64,000 bases of DNA from Sphingobacterium sp. BN32 (GTDB lineage Bacteria; Bacteroidota; Bacteroidia; Sphingobacteriales; Sphingobacteriaceae), in NCBI RefSeq assembly GCF_030503615.1, contig NZ_CP129963.1, positions 1,736,001 to 1,800,000 of the forward strand, in the 5' to 3' direction. Made by a program: the position numbers and the translations under genes. This document shows, one piece after another, positions 32,204 through 41,749 of this stretch. Each line of letters begins with the position of its first letter. The stretch's first letter is position 1. The notes beneath the pieces are model-generated. The model worked only from the letters and a program-made list of their open reading frames with translations, did no database searches and had not been told where the DNA came from.

Positions 32204-32661
32204 GATATCTCCTTTTCTATTTAACCAGCTTTGAAAGCTATTGTTGTTATTTATTAATACAAATGTGCAGAGAATCGCACTTCTATTAATTGATGTATGA
32301 TAAGAAGTATTCGAAGCAAATTTGCTGCAAATTCCTCCACCCCACCTACTACTTAGCTACTACATCAGAACGCCGTCTATAATATCATTAATAAAATTAA
32401 CTCCTAATTAACTATATTTGATTAACCCTGAAACACACCTATCGGGGTTGGAGCCAATTATTGATAACCCAAAGAAATGACACAGCAAGTTCTCTTTACA
32501 CAGCTGGGCTCCGATTTTATCCTGAATTCTATGCAGGTTGCCGCCCACACAAATGATATAGCTCTCACTAGAAGGATATATCCAATATCACACAGCAAAG
32601 ATTCCATCAGAAGGGAAGATCCCTTAAATAATCTATACCGTAATCCATTCATCATATCCCC
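32204..32661. other. Intergenic region between divergent genes
   Basis: 458 nt between the dioxygenase (minus) and the TonB-type receptor (plus). It should hold both promoters. A 60-odd-codon frame on each strand near 32460-32660 is open, but neither has clear coding character, so no gene is called. Confidence 0.5.
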
Positions 32662-35337
32662 ATGATTCCTTTCCAATTCAAGAAAATCCTGATCATTATA
32701 ATGCTGTTTCTTTGTAAACATCTCGCTGCACAGACCGAATACATCGAGGGCTATGTCCTTTCCGAAGGGAAGCCAATAGCCTCCGTCTACATTCGTCTCA
32801 CCCTCGGTACGGAGTTGCTGGCATCTAGCAGCACTGATCATTTCGGCTATTTCATGATCAAGATCCCCGATAAGAGAAACTTAAAGGAGGCCCACTTGGA
32901 ATCAAGCCATTTAGCCTTTAAATCGGCTAAAATCGCATTGATCGAAGGAAAGACGACCTACCGATTTATTCTCGAACCAAAATCTACAGCAATCGATTCG
33001 CTAGTGATCAAAGGTTCACAAAGACTGCGCGTTAAAGGAAACACTCTGACATTCAAAGCTGATTCATTTTCAAGAGCAGAAGATAGAAGCATTGAAGATG
33101 TTTTGTCGCGTGTTCCGGGGATGCTCATAGATGAGACTGGAAAAATAAGCTTTAATGGGAAGGAAATTACAGCGCTTTACATCGATGGCAGCAACCTCTT
33201 GGATGAAAAATATGAATTCGGCAGCAAAACCATCCCGAACAAGATTATTGAAAACATCGAAGTGCTTCAACGACATGTACACCACAAAGTGCTGCAAGAC
33301 AATACGCTGAGCGACGACCTAGCACTCAATTTAGTAACAAAGGATGATGCAGCGCTAAAAGTCAATGGTCGCTCGACCTTGGGATTGGGCATCCCCGAGC
33401 AATACGATTTGGAATTATCTGCCATGCTCTTAAACAAGAAAATTAAAACTTTAAATACGTTACATGGAAACAACTTAGGGAAAGATTTATCGAGCATGTT
33501 CATAGGCCACACAGATTTTAAGCGAAATAGCCGCATTGTAGATCCGCTACCTAAAAATCTGCTTCGACAAGAGACCATCAGCTCAACAACTGGACATCCC
33601 TATGTCAACAATACGGCGAGGAGTCAATTTCTCGCTTCAAACAACTATTTTCAAATAAGCGAAAACGGATCTTTACGGCTCATAGCACAGCAACATTTGG
33701 GGCGAAGAGAACCCCTCATATTTTCCTATAATGATAACTTTGCAAGCCTAGACAGCATCCGATTTATAGAGGACCCAAACAACAATCCGCTACTCAGAGG
33801 AACCGTATTGGCTGCTCAATTCGAAATCAACAACCCCAATTACTTCCTCAGTAATAATGCATATATGGAGATTGATCGCCGGAAGGAAAGCTCAGAACTG
33901 CTAGGAAACTCCGTGAAACTGAACCATCCCTATCGACATAAGCTCTTACAATGGAGCAATCATTTCCAATATAGCCCAAAACTGAAAAACGGCGACATCG
34001 TCGACTTTCAATGGACAATAGAACACAAAAATTCCAAAGAGCGTCTACTGGTCGAGCAACTTGCCGGAGATCCACACATCACGAGCAACAAGGAAGAAAT
34101 CACGCGGCAACGCTTAGAACTCCCCATATTTGCCAATCTTATTAGAGCGTCCTACAAGTTTAACAAAGGCACTATAAAACACACATATCTTGTAGGACTT
34201 TTGAACGAACGCCAAAAGTTTAACAGCGAACTAATTTTAGCGGGTACAGAGTATCAGTTTTCCGAACTCGGACTTCGTGCGCAATTAAACGACCTGGACT
34301 GGCACAACAATGAGTTCTACTTTGTGCCCATGCTGGAAACAAAAGTAAAGAAATGGGAATTTTCGGTCGCATTGCCATTCATCGCCCAACATATACACTA
34401 TTTAGATCCCACGAATAATTTAGATAAAAGCAGAGATAAGGTCTATTTTAACCCCTTGTTGAACAGCAAATTCTTCCTGAATGCGCAAGACTATTTGCAG
34501 CTACGCTTTCATCATCAGCGATCCATAGGGAACATGGCTAACGTTTTCTGCAAGCCTATCCTAAAAACTTACCGTAGTTTGGCAAATAACACGATCGACC
34601 TGCGCGAGAAAAAGAAAAATGAACTCACTCTGAAATACAATGTGCAACGGCCATTACAGCTATTCTTTGGAAATATAACCGCTAAATATACGTCCGTTAG
34701 ATATCCCGATTTGCTAGCCACTCTCGTCACCGACAATTTGCTCTCCAAAATCGTGGTTCCCGGTGCTCACAAATCGCAAGAATATGGATTAATTTTATCG
34801 GCGACGCAGTATATTAACGCCCTTCGTGGTCCATTGCAACTCCACGCAAGCTGGACAAACCTGAAAGACGATATGGCGGTCCAAAGACAGGCAACAAGGC
34901 TGGATCAATCAGCGCTATTAATCAACCCATCATTTGACCTACAAGTACATAAAAATTTCAGTGTAAACTATGGAGTCCATTATTCTTGGTTTAAAAGTGA
35001 GATTGTTGCCACACATGTGCCCAGCGACCGAATTACGAGTAGTAACTTAACTAATTCCTTCAAATTAGCTTACACCCCAATCAAACCGCTATTCGTTGAA
35101 TATAGTTTCAACCATCAGCACAATAAACAAGGAATTTTTACCCACAATCACCTCTTTATGGATCTATTTTCCCGTATCAGCTTACCGAAGAGAAAAGTCG
35201 ATCTCGAAGTGGAACTCAAAAATATCGCAAACATCAAAAACTACCACCATCAGGTATTAACTTCCGACGAACTCTATAGCACGGTTTACCGTCTAAGAGG
35301 ACGCATGCTCAACGCCCGATGTATTTTTAATTTTTAA
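32662..35337 (+). CDS. Outer-membrane beta-barrel receptor (TonB-dependent receptor-like)
   Basis: 891-residue outer-membrane protein. A signal peptide (KKILIIIMLFLCKHLAAQ) is followed by a carboxypeptidase-regulatory-like domain (YIEGYVLSEGKPIASVYIRL, about 24-105) and a plug-like region (VEDVLSRVPGMLIDETGKISFNGKEITALYIDG, about 145-180). The rest is beta-strand-rich barrel to a terminal aromatic residue (ARCIFNF), as expected for BAM-dependent insertion. No SusD-like partner is adjacent, so a glycan-uptake role is not supported. A TonB box is not obvious. The substrate is unknown. It stands alone as a single-gene unit. Confidence 0.83.
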   Translation: MIPFQFKKILIIIMLFLCKHLAAQTEYIEGYVLSEGKPIASVYIRLTLGTELLASSSTDHFGYFMIKIPDKRNLKEAHLESSHLAFKSAKIALIEGKTTYRFILEPKSTAIDSLVIKGSQRLRVKGNTLTFKADSFSRAEDRSIEDVLSRVPGMLIDETGKISFNGKEITALYIDGSNLLDEKYEFGSKTIPNKIIENIEVLQRHVHHKVLQDNTLSDDLALNLVTKDDAALKVNGRSTLGLGIPEQYDLELSAMLLNKKIKTLNTLHGNNLGKDLSSMFIGHTDFKRNSRIVDPLPKNLLRQETISSTTGHPYVNNTARSQFLASNNYFQISENGSLRLIAQQHLGRREPLIFSYNDNFASLDSIRFIEDPNNNPLLRGTVLAAQFEINNPNYFLSNNAYMEIDRRKESSELLGNSVKLNHPYRHKLLQWSNHFQYSPKLKNGDIVDFQWTIEHKNSKERLLVEQLAGDPHITSNKEEITRQRLELPIFANLIRASYKFNKGTIKHTYLVGLLNERQKFNSELILAGTEYQFSELGLRAQLNDLDWHNNEFYFVPMLETKVKKWEFSVALPFIAQHIHYLDPTNNLDKSRDKVYFNPLLNSKFFLNAQDYLQLRFHHQRSIGNMANVFCKPILKTYRSLANNTIDLREKKKNELTLKYNVQRPLQLFFGNITAKYTSVRYPDLLATLVTDNLLSKIVVPGAHKSQEYGLILSATQYINALRGPLQLHASWTNLKDDMAVQRQATRLDQSALLINPSFDLQVHKNFSVNYGVHYSWFKSEIVATHVPSDRITSSNLTNSFKLAYTPIKPLFVEYSFNHQHNKQGIFTHNHLFMDLFSRISLPKRKVDLEVELKNIANIKNYHHQVLTSDELYSTVYRLRGRMLNARCIFNF

Positions 35338-35383
35338 AACATAAAACGGATAGTAGCAGTAGTAGCAAATTACTAACTAAACA

Positions 35384-35414
35384 AAAAAACAAACAGGGCG
35401 CCCCAAAGGCGCCC
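35384..35414 (-). terminator. GGCGCC-type terminator of the methyltransferase gene
   Basis: Perfect 7-bp stem gggcgcc/ggcgccc, 5-nt loop, then TGTTTGTTTTTTT on the minus strand. An ATTAGA-type array (35419-35455) separates it from the stop codon. Confidence 0.85.
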
Positions 35415-35450
35415 ATGCAAATCTTATAGCTAATGTCTAAAATCTACGCT

Positions 35451-36269
35451 CTAACAAAATGCCGCAATCATCATATGCGGACTCAATGCAAGCAAATGCT
35501 CATCATTTTCCGTAATCTCGGTAATCAAGTCCAGATTCTTCCGCTTCTTAGTATTCAGCATACTTTCAAAATAGTGCTTGTCAAGCCAGGTAATACCTTC
35601 CACGGCAAACAATTTATCAAACCTCAACCCCGCCGCCGCAAATTCTGCCTTTAGTTGCGCGGGCTTATGGTAGAAAGATTCCGCCATCACCCAAGGCAAA
35701 TCCGACGGCGCATTATGAATACCTGTTGTCAGCTCCGATTTGCACATATCCAAAAAAGAGGGACCATGAATCAAACCATTCAACAAACCTACAATAGTCG
35801 AGGCCGTATAGTTGATTGCAAATCCCAATACCACCCCACCAGGCTTAAGCACACGTTTCGCCTCCGAAATAGCACGCAGCCTCGCCTCCTCACTTTGCAG
35901 ATGATACAACGGACCATGCATAATCACCACATCCGCATATCCGTCTTTAAAATCCAGACGCTGGGCTTCCCCTTTAATCACCTTAAAAGACTTCTTAGCC
36001 TTCTCCGAACGTTTTTGAGCGATCTTGAGATGCTTATCCAAAGGTTCCACCATATGAACATCATGCCCTTCCTTAGCTAGCCACTCCGCATACTTGCCGG
36101 TACCACCACCAACATCAATAACCACCCCCAACTTCGGCAGATACCTAGAAATTAATGCTTTGATCCTTTCAAATTCAAATATCCCCAACCCCTTGCTGAG
36201 TCTATCTTCTTCCGAAGCCTGATTGTAGAAATCCTCAATCTTCGCGCTAACCAATTTCTTGCTGTTCAT
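35451..36269 (-). CDS. Class I SAM-dependent methyltransferase
   Basis: 272-residue cytoplasmic methyltransferase; substrate unknown. The start MNSKKLVSAKIEDFYNQ at 36269 is preferred to 36317. SAM-binding motif I is VIDVGGGTGKYAEWLA near 49-64; motif II/III regions are VHMVEPLDK and VVIMHGPLYHL; motif post-III is AKRVLKPGGVVLGFAINY. The long C-terminal part (GLIHGPSFLDMCKSELTTG to IAAFC) fits small-molecule methyltransferases of the UbiE/COQ5-like group. It has its own GGCGCC terminator, and its TAG lies at the edge of a repeat array. Confidence 0.9.
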   Translation of the reverse strand: MNSKKLVSAKIEDFYNQASEEDRLSKGLGIFEFERIKALISRYLPKLGVVIDVGGGTGKYAEWLAKEGHDVHMVEPLDKHLKIAQKRSEKAKKSFKVIKGEAQRLDFKDGYADVVIMHGPLYHLQSEEARLRAISEAKRVLKPGGVVLGFAINYTASTIVGLLNGLIHGPSFLDMCKSELTTGIHNAPSDLPWVMAESFYHKPAQLKAEFAAAGLRFDKLFAVEGITWLDKHYFESMLNTKKRKNLDLITEITENDEHLLALSPHMMIAAFC

Positions 36270-36305
36270 ACGACAAATATAATGCTTTGGAAGAATTCGG
36301 AAGCA

Positions 36306-36375
36306 GATTTTAGACATCAGACATTAGATATTAGACCCGATTCTGCCAATCCTTGCATCCTTCCTTTCCTGGTTC
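36306..36375. repeat. ATTAGA array joined to a GGAAGGATG arm
   Basis: A gattttagacatcagacatt array (36306-36336) followed directly by a ccaatccttgcatccttcct arm ending cctggttc (to 36375). Both modules recur at 4340-4595, 38300-38600 and 60684-60860. It lies upstream of the methyltransferase. No gene lies in 36318-36553. Confidence 0.75.
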
Positions 36376-36477
36376 AAAACAAAGCATCCTGCACAACAAA
36401 ACCCCAACTAAAGTTCAAATCAGCAACCCTATCAAACATAACCACAATTGAAATTCCAAACAAAGATACTGGCCCAT

Positions 36478-36500
36478 AAGAAAGGCGCCTAATCGGCGCC
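36478..36500 (-). terminator. GGCGCC-type terminator of the M60 peptidase gene
   Basis: Stem ggcgcc-taatc-ggcgcc, then TTTCTT on the minus strand. An ATTAGA-type array (36503-36553) separates it from the peptidase stop codon. Confidence 0.8.
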
Positions 36501-36553
36501 CTACTCTAATGTCTAAAATCTAATATCTCATATCTATGATCCCATATCTAATC

Positions 36554-38113
36554 TCAATCTTTCATTGCACTGATATCTCCCTTTGGTTTTGGAAGATTCA
36601 ACGCTTTAATTTCTGCTTTACATTTATCGACCATGGCTTGCGTCATACGGTAATCATACTTTCCGTAATCATCCATTTCGAATTCGCCAACATAGAAGAA
36701 ACCATACTGATCGAAGAAATCCGTTAAATCCTCTTTTGCTACTTCACAAGCGGTTTTCACGAAGTTAAGCTGATGAACCGCAGGGTTTCTGTCCCGATTC
36801 CAAGGATTCTCTTTCGCTTCTTGCTGACGGAAAGTTTCAAACAAGTTCGGGTAGAAATCTGCCTTTTTACCAGGCCCAGCATAGTAAAGTTGCAATTGCC
36901 AGAATGGTACCAGGCGGTTAAACACGTCGGGATCCTGCAGGTACGAAATTTTCTTATCGATGATGGAAGCGCGCGCTTTAGCGTAGTTTCCTTGCTCAGA
37001 AATTCTAGATTTATTGCCGAAAGAAGTCGTCACATAAAGCGAGTAAATATTATTACTCACCTCACCTAATCCGCCCCAGCTTAACTTCGGTCTTGTTTGG
37101 TGCACATGACCTACTTCATGGCTGAATCCCCAACAAGGGTCGCCACTGATTACCCGGGCTGGATCCAATACCATCGCCATGGCATAACCACTTTTACCCC
37201 CCATATAGGCAACTCCATCACCATCTCTGAACATGTAATAATTATAATTAACGCGCGATAAGATCTTATTCTCCGGTACACGATTGTATTTGATCAATCC
37301 CATAATGCGGTGTTGACGGTGTACTAAGGAGTCGTAGTTGTTTATCAATTCTACCCCTTTCCCTCCGGCATATTTCTTTAAATCGGCAACTGGGTAAGCC
37401 GTTTGAATGTACTTCCCTTTCGCATCGACAACGCCATAGACAGCTTTATCCAATAAGTTATCCCAATCGGCATTGTTTTGTTTCTGGCTATCGAAGTAAC
37501 CATTTACCTGCCCTGTCAAAAAGTGAACACGGATAGGCTTTTCCTCTTGCGGATTTTCAGAGAAATAATAGATATATGCTAAACTACCGAAATCCTTTAG
37601 ATCGATAATATTGACGCCATTTTGAAGTTCAAACACTTCCTTTTCAATTCCCCATCCCTTTGGATCCTTCGTCGGTTCCTTCGGATCAGGAGCCTGTCTC
37701 AACCAATTCGGAACAATCAGTTTTATTTCCTTGCCACGCTCGATACCTTCTGCAAGCACGATATGCTTACCAACGGGCAAATAAACACCTGTTATATTCT
37801 GATATTTGCTGTAGCCATCCCCAATGCTTAGCTGATGGCCCAACATCGAAGGCGACAAAATCGCATGATAATCCGCTAATTTATAATCAGACTTATAATT
37901 GCCCGCCAACACATTTAAAGCATGCTTGCGGATATGCTCATCCGCTATTTTGTTGATGATTTTCTTGGAAGTCCCTTTCTTCAGCGTCAATGCCAGAGGA
38001 TCTTCAAAAATAGATAACTGCTCATAAGTCTGTTTAACTTCCTTAGCGCTCTGAGCATAGCCCATCGACGCCATCAAACATGCTACAGCAAAGGTTAAAA
38101 TGGTTCTTTTCAT
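36554..38113 (-). CDS. Secreted M60-like zinc metallopeptidase
   Basis: 519-residue exported peptidase. The start MKRTILTFAVACLMASMGYA at 38113 gives a clean Sec signal peptide, so the longer frame to 38182 is not used. The zinc site is HEVGHVHQ (about 345-352), the extended HExxHxxQ-like motif with Gly at the third position typical of M60/enhancin proteins, and a downstream GLGEVSNNIYSLY carries the Glu ligand. The upstream domain (GIERGKEIKLIVPNWL, IDLKDFGSLAYIYYF) is beta-rich. M60 enzymes cleave mucin-type glycoproteins. It is probably periplasmic or secreted and monocistronic. Confidence 0.86.
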   Translation of the reverse strand: MKRTILTFAVACLMASMGYAQSAKEVKQTYEQLSIFEDPLALTLKKGTSKKIINKIADEHIRKHALNVLAGNYKSDYKLADYHAILSPSMLGHQLSIGDGYSKYQNITGVYLPVGKHIVLAEGIERGKEIKLIVPNWLRQAPDPKEPTKDPKGWGIEKEVFELQNGVNIIDLKDFGSLAYIYYFSENPQEEKPIRVHFLTGQVNGYFDSQKQNNADWDNLLDKAVYGVVDAKGKYIQTAYPVADLKKYAGGKGVELINNYDSLVHRQHRIMGLIKYNRVPENKILSRVNYNYYMFRDGDGVAYMGGKSGYAMAMVLDPARVISGDPCWGFSHEVGHVHQTRPKLSWGGLGEVSNNIYSLYVTTSFGNKSRISEQGNYAKARASIIDKKISYLQDPDVFNRLVPFWQLQLYYAGPGKKADFYPNLFETFRQQEAKENPWNRDRNPAVHQLNFVKTACEVAKEDLTDFFDQYGFFYVGEFEMDDYGKYDYRMTQAMVDKCKAEIKALNLPKPKGDISAMKD

Positions 38114-38299
38114 ATTATATTTGAGTCGTAATAATTCTCGAAAATACAGGAATCCAGCATTTAAAAAAGTTCCGGAAATCAACTATAGCCCTCAATTCGC
38201 TTGAAATGCAATCGCAAACGTTTGAGTAATTTTTTTAAGAGAGAAAACAATTTGTCTTGAAGCAAGAAAGGAAGGATGCAAGGATTGGGATTTTGTCTC

Positions 38300-38369
38300 G
38301 AACCAAGAAAGGAAGGATGCAAGGATTGACAGGATCCTGGTCATCTCAAAATCCTTCCTTTCTTGGTTT
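38300..38369. repeat. GGAAGGATG hairpin
   Basis: Arms gaaccaagaaaggaaggat (38300-38318) and atccttcctttcttggttt (38351-38369) pair with one mismatch around a 32-nt loop with aaggattgacaggatcct. A direct copy of the left arm lies at 38261-38286. The whole gap 38114-38780 has no gene. Confidence 0.85.
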
Positions 38370-38440
38370 AAAACAGTACAATAAATTAAGTCAAGCATAA
38401 TACAGCATTAGCTCATTAACCATTCACTCCCACTTCAATC

Positions 38441-38503
38441 CCCTTTCATAACCCTTTCGAAGCGGCTTTGATTGGGTTATGAAAGGGCTTTGAAAGGGTT
38501 ATA
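38441..38503. repeat. CCCTTTCATAACCC hairpin
   Basis: Arms ccctttcataaccctt (38441) and attgggttatgaaaggg (38471-38487), with a further tgaaagggtt copy to 38503. The same element occurs at 60979-61036, so it is a second dispersed hairpin family. Confidence 0.75.
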
Positions 38504-38562
38504 TAATGGTTGTAAGTGAATGTAGAGTTGAAGTTGCATAATGCTAGTGTCCCCCCCGATCC

Positions 38563-38780
38563 TGCCAATCCTTACATCCTTCCTTTCCTGGTTCAGAGAT
38601 AGTATTTAGTACTTAGTAGTTAGAGCTATGGCACAAAATCCTGCCTTTCTCTACATCCTTCTTCTCCACAATAAAAAAGGCGCCTAATTGGCGCCAATAT
38701 TCTATTATCTAATATCTTATATCTAAAATCTAATCCCAGCCATAGGTCTAAATACTAACTACTAACTACTAAATACTACT
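38563..38780. repeat. Mixed repeat arrays downstream of metA
   Basis: From metA outward on the minus strand: a TAGTATTTAGTAGTTAG array touching the stop region, then ATTAGA-type units, a GGCGCC terminator (38673-38695), a second TAGTAGTT-type unit near 38608 and a GGAAGGATG arm (38563-38600). Confidence 0.75.
38673..38695 (-). terminator. GGCGCC-type terminator of metA
   Basis: Stem ggcgcc-taatt-ggcgcc, followed on the minus strand by six Ts. It lies 85 nt beyond the metA stop, separated by repeat arrays. Confidence 0.85.
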
Positions 38781-39725
38781 TTACCCATTAATCTTAATAT
38801 CCCCTAATTCAGGAACTTGTTTCAGGTCGTATGGAGTTTCTTGGTAGACATAGTAGTTCAGCCAGTTGTTGAACAGCAGATTAGCGTGACCTGCCCAGCG
38901 CACTACAGGGCCAAGCTCAGGCTTGTCATCCTGATAATAATTTACAGGAACGTCGATCTCAAGCCCTTTTTCGATATCGCGGGTATATTCTTCGTGCAGT
39001 GTAAGCGGGGCGTATTCCGAATGTCCCGTTAAATAAAGCTCACGGCCACCACGGGTCGATAAGATTGCTAATCCGGCTTCTTTAGAGGCTGAAAGCACCG
39101 TGATATCCTTCTTGGCTTCCACATCCTCCGCGAGGATCGTTGTATGGCGACTATGAGGAATATAGAATTCATCATCAAAACCGCGGAATAGTGGATCCTT
39201 CTTGTCCCAGGCAGTATGTTTGAATACACCAAACAGCTTGCTGTCTAGCGGTTTCTTTTCAACACCATAGAAATGGTAAAGAGCAGCTTGGGAAGCCCAA
39301 CAGATATATAGGGTAGAGAACACATGTTTCCTTGCCCAGTCGAAGATTTTGGTTACTTCTGGCCAATAGGTGACTTGCTCGAAAGGCATCATCTCAACCG
39401 GTGCCCCGGTGATGATCATACCATCGTAGGTATTCTCTTTAATATCTTCAAAGTTTTTATAGAACAGCTCTAGATGCTCTTCAGGCGTATTCTTAGGATT
39501 ATGTGTCGCTAGGCGCAAGAAATCCAGCTCCACCTGTAAAGGATTATTCGATAACAGGCGGATAAAATCAGTTTCTGTAGAAATCTTTAGAGGCATTAAG
39601 TTCAGCACAAGTAATTTCATCGGTCGGATGTCTTGAGTATCCGCGCGTAAATCACTCATCACAAAGATATTCTCCTTTTTAAGGAGTTCTATCGCAGGTA
39701 AATTATCTGGTATCTTAACTGGCAT
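38781..39725 (-). CDS. metA: Homoserine O-acyltransferase MetA
   Basis: 314-residue enzyme of methionine synthesis that transfers an acetyl or succinyl group from CoA to homoserine. The N-terminus MPVKIPDNLPAIELLKKENIFVM and the block LLVLNLMPLKISTETDFIRLL are diagnostic of MetA. The acyl-enzyme Cys is in LYICWASQAALYHFYG (near 142), the catalytic His in LTGHSEYA (near 234) and Glu close by. Family length is normal. Acetyl versus succinyl preference cannot be fixed from the sequence by eye. Monocistronic; divergent from gdhA with about 175 nt between. Confidence 0.96.
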   Translation of the reverse strand: MPVKIPDNLPAIELLKKENIFVMSDLRADTQDIRPMKLLVLNLMPLKISTETDFIRLLSNNPLQVELDFLRLATHNPKNTPEEHLELFYKNFEDIKENTYDGMIITGAPVEMMPFEQVTYWPEVTKIFDWARKHVFSTLYICWASQAALYHFYGVEKKPLDSKLFGVFKHTAWDKKDPLFRGFDDEFYIPHSRHTTILAEDVEAKKDITVLSASKEAGLAILSTRGGRELYLTGHSEYAPLTLHEEYTRDIEKGLEIDVPVNYYQDDKPELGPVVRWAGHANLLFNNWLNYYVYQETPYDLKQVPELGDIKING

Positions 39726-39900
39726 AAAAATTCTCTTCTTTTCAATCTAAGTTGACAAATGTACAAATTGAAAAACTAATTCCTCAATTAGAATACGATT
39801 TTGACGAACGTAAAACATGAAAACAATTTTTGTATAAAATTGGCTTTTAATATTAATTTTCGCTAATATTGCGATACATTAAATAAAATATCACTAATAA

Positions 39901-41235
39901 ATGTCCCTAAACCTTAAGAATTTTATCAAGAACGTTGAGCTGCGTAATCCGAACGAGCCGGAATTCCTACAGGCGGTAACCGAGGTAATTGAAGATTTAA
40001 TCCCTTACATCAATGAGCATAGACCAGACTTTGCGGATTTGCGAATCCTAGAGCGTATGGTTGAGCCTGAGCGTGCACTCTCCTTTCGTGTCGCTTGGAT
40101 GGATGACAAGAATCAAATCCAGGTTAATAGAGGGTATCGCGTGCAGATGAACTCGGCGATTGGCCCTTACAAAGGTGGTTTGCGCTTTGCGCCGGATGTG
40201 AACTTGAGCATATTAAAATTCTTAGCATTTGAACAGGTATTTAAAAACAGTTTGACGAGCCTGCCAATCGGCGGTGGCAAAGGTGGATCAGACTTCGACC
40301 CAAAAGGCAAGTCGGACAATGAAATCATGCGCTTTTGCCAAAGCTTTATGACCGAACTATACCGTCATATCGGTGCAGAAACGGATGTTCCTGCTGGCGA
40401 TATCGGTGTTGGAACGAGAGAAGTCGGCTATCTATTTGGACAGTATAAACGTATTCAAAATAATTTTACCGGTGTTTTAACTGGTAAAGGCCCCCAATGG
40501 GGCGGTTCCTACATCCGTCCGGAAGCGACAGGTTATGGTCTACTCTACTTCGTTCAATGTGTATTAGATTACAATAACGAATCTATCGAAGGAAAAGTGA
40601 TTTCTATCTCTGGAGCGGGAAATGTGGCCTATTATGCTGCAGAAAAAGGCATTCAGCTAGGCGCTAAAGTGATTACACTATCCAATAGCACTGGAACGCT
40701 GTATGATAAAGAGGGGTTGACCTTGGAGAAATTAGCCTACATCGCAACATTAGGACGCGACTTAGCGAAATTCACAAAGAAATATCCATCTGCAACCTTC
40801 CATGCAAAAGAAAATCCTTGGCAGTTTAAATGTGATATTGCATTACCATGTGCAACGCAGAATGAGATCAACGAAGCGGATGCAAAGAAGTTGGTTAAAA
40901 ACGGCTGTACCATTGTCGCTGAAGGTGCAAATATGCCATCAACTGCTGGTGCTATCAAGGTTTATGATGCTGCGAAAATACATTTTGGACCGGGCAAAGC
41001 TGCGAACGCCGGTGGAGTGGCGGTATCTGGATTGGAAATGTCGCAAAATGCTATCGGACAGCAATGGAACCATGAGAAAGTGGATCATCGCTTAAAACTG
41101 ATTATGCAAAACATCCATAAAACATGTGTGCGATATGGCAAGGAGCCGAACGGATATGTTAATTACCTGAAGGGCGCAAATATCGGTGGCTTTATCAAAG
41201 TTGCCGAAGCCATGAAGGCTCAAGGAGTGGTTTAA
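39901..41235 (+). CDS. gdhA: NADP-type glutamate dehydrogenase
   Basis: 444-residue hexameric-type enzyme that makes glutamate from 2-oxoglutarate and ammonium. Substrate-binding region: GYRVQMNSAIGPYKGGLRFAP and the catalytic Lys in LPIGGGKGGSDFDPKGKSD. Then PAGDIGVGTREVGYLFGQY and an NAD(P)-binding Rossmann domain with ISGAGNVAYYAAE. The C-terminus is GYVNYLKGANIGGFIKVAEAM. Length and motifs match the small bacterial NADP-dependent class (GdhA). A terminator follows 28 nt after the stop. Confidence 0.97.
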   Translation: MSLNLKNFIKNVELRNPNEPEFLQAVTEVIEDLIPYINEHRPDFADLRILERMVEPERALSFRVAWMDDKNQIQVNRGYRVQMNSAIGPYKGGLRFAPDVNLSILKFLAFEQVFKNSLTSLPIGGGKGGSDFDPKGKSDNEIMRFCQSFMTELYRHIGAETDVPAGDIGVGTREVGYLFGQYKRIQNNFTGVLTGKGPQWGGSYIRPEATGYGLLYFVQCVLDYNNESIEGKVISISGAGNVAYYAAEKGIQLGAKVITLSNSTGTLYDKEGLTLEKLAYIATLGRDLAKFTKKYPSATFHAKENPWQFKCDIALPCATQNEINEADAKKLVKNGCTIVAEGANMPSTAGAIKVYDAAKIHFGPGKAANAGGVAVSGLEMSQNAIGQQWNHEKVDHRLKLIMQNIHKTCVRYGKEPNGYVNYLKGANIGGFIKVAEAMKAQGVV

Positions 41236-41263
41236 ACCTAATTTATTTATATCTATATTTGTA

Positions 41264-41292
41264 AGGTTCCGGCATCTGTCGGAACTTTTTTA
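41264..41292 (+). terminator. Terminator of gdhA
   Basis: Stem aggttccg/cggaactt with a short loop, followed by tttttta on the plus strand. Confidence 0.82.
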
Positions 41293-41315
41293 TTTCTGAC
41301 TTAATTCTATTTAGC

Positions 41316-41561
41316 ATGCGCGTATTAGCCGAATTACCACATCCGGATTGTAAAATTACAATCTTCGGAATGAACCAAAAGTTTATCATCAAGTTTGAAC
41401 AAGGGACCTTGGAACAGTCTTATAAGTTAGCTGAAGCCGATGTAGTCGGTGGTGTTAATGGAGTCTTTGAAATGCTTGATGAACAGTTTATACAACAGGT
41501 TATTGGGCTGTTTGCGGAGATGAGAAAGGCAATAATAGGAACTTACAATAAGTATCAATAA
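41316..41561 (+). CDS. Small conserved hypothetical protein, 81 aa
   Basis: Compact soluble protein: MRVLAELPHPDCKITIFGMN, KFIIKFEQGTLEQSYKLAEADV, then a helical end (FIQQVIGLFAEMRKAIIGTYNKY). It has the look of a small conserved Bacteroidota protein often annotated as hypothetical. One cysteine at residue 12. No signal or membrane segment. It follows gdhA on the same strand after a terminator and has its own terminator, so it is separately expressed. Function not recognised. Confidence 0.75.
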   Translation: MRVLAELPHPDCKITIFGMNQKFIIKFEQGTLEQSYKLAEADVVGGVNGVFEMLDEQFIQQVIGLFAEMRKAIIGTYNKYQ

Positions 41562-41613
41562 TCCATTTAGTTGATTTCATTATGTAACTGATAAATAGCG
41601 TCTTAAAAATATA

Positions 41614-41657
41614 AAACCTCTAATACAGAATTATATTCCGTATTAGAGGTTTTTTTT
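41614..41657. terminator. Strong terminator between convergent genes
   Basis: Stem aaaacctctaatac/gtattagaggtttt with a 13-nt loop, followed by eight Ts on the plus strand and four As before it, so it can work in both directions. It separates the 81-aa gene from the sirtuin gene. Confidence 0.88.
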
Positions 41658-41749
41658 TGATATCAAGCTTTTCTTTAATGTAAATATTAAATTTACTATA
41701 ATTACACAAATAATCTGATTATTAGCATCTTATATAGTCACTCAAAATA

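Noticed and set aside
32458..32665. Overlapping short ORFs on both strands before the TonB-type receptor
   Set aside because: Neither shows a convincing start region or family resemblance; probably chance frames in an intergenic region.
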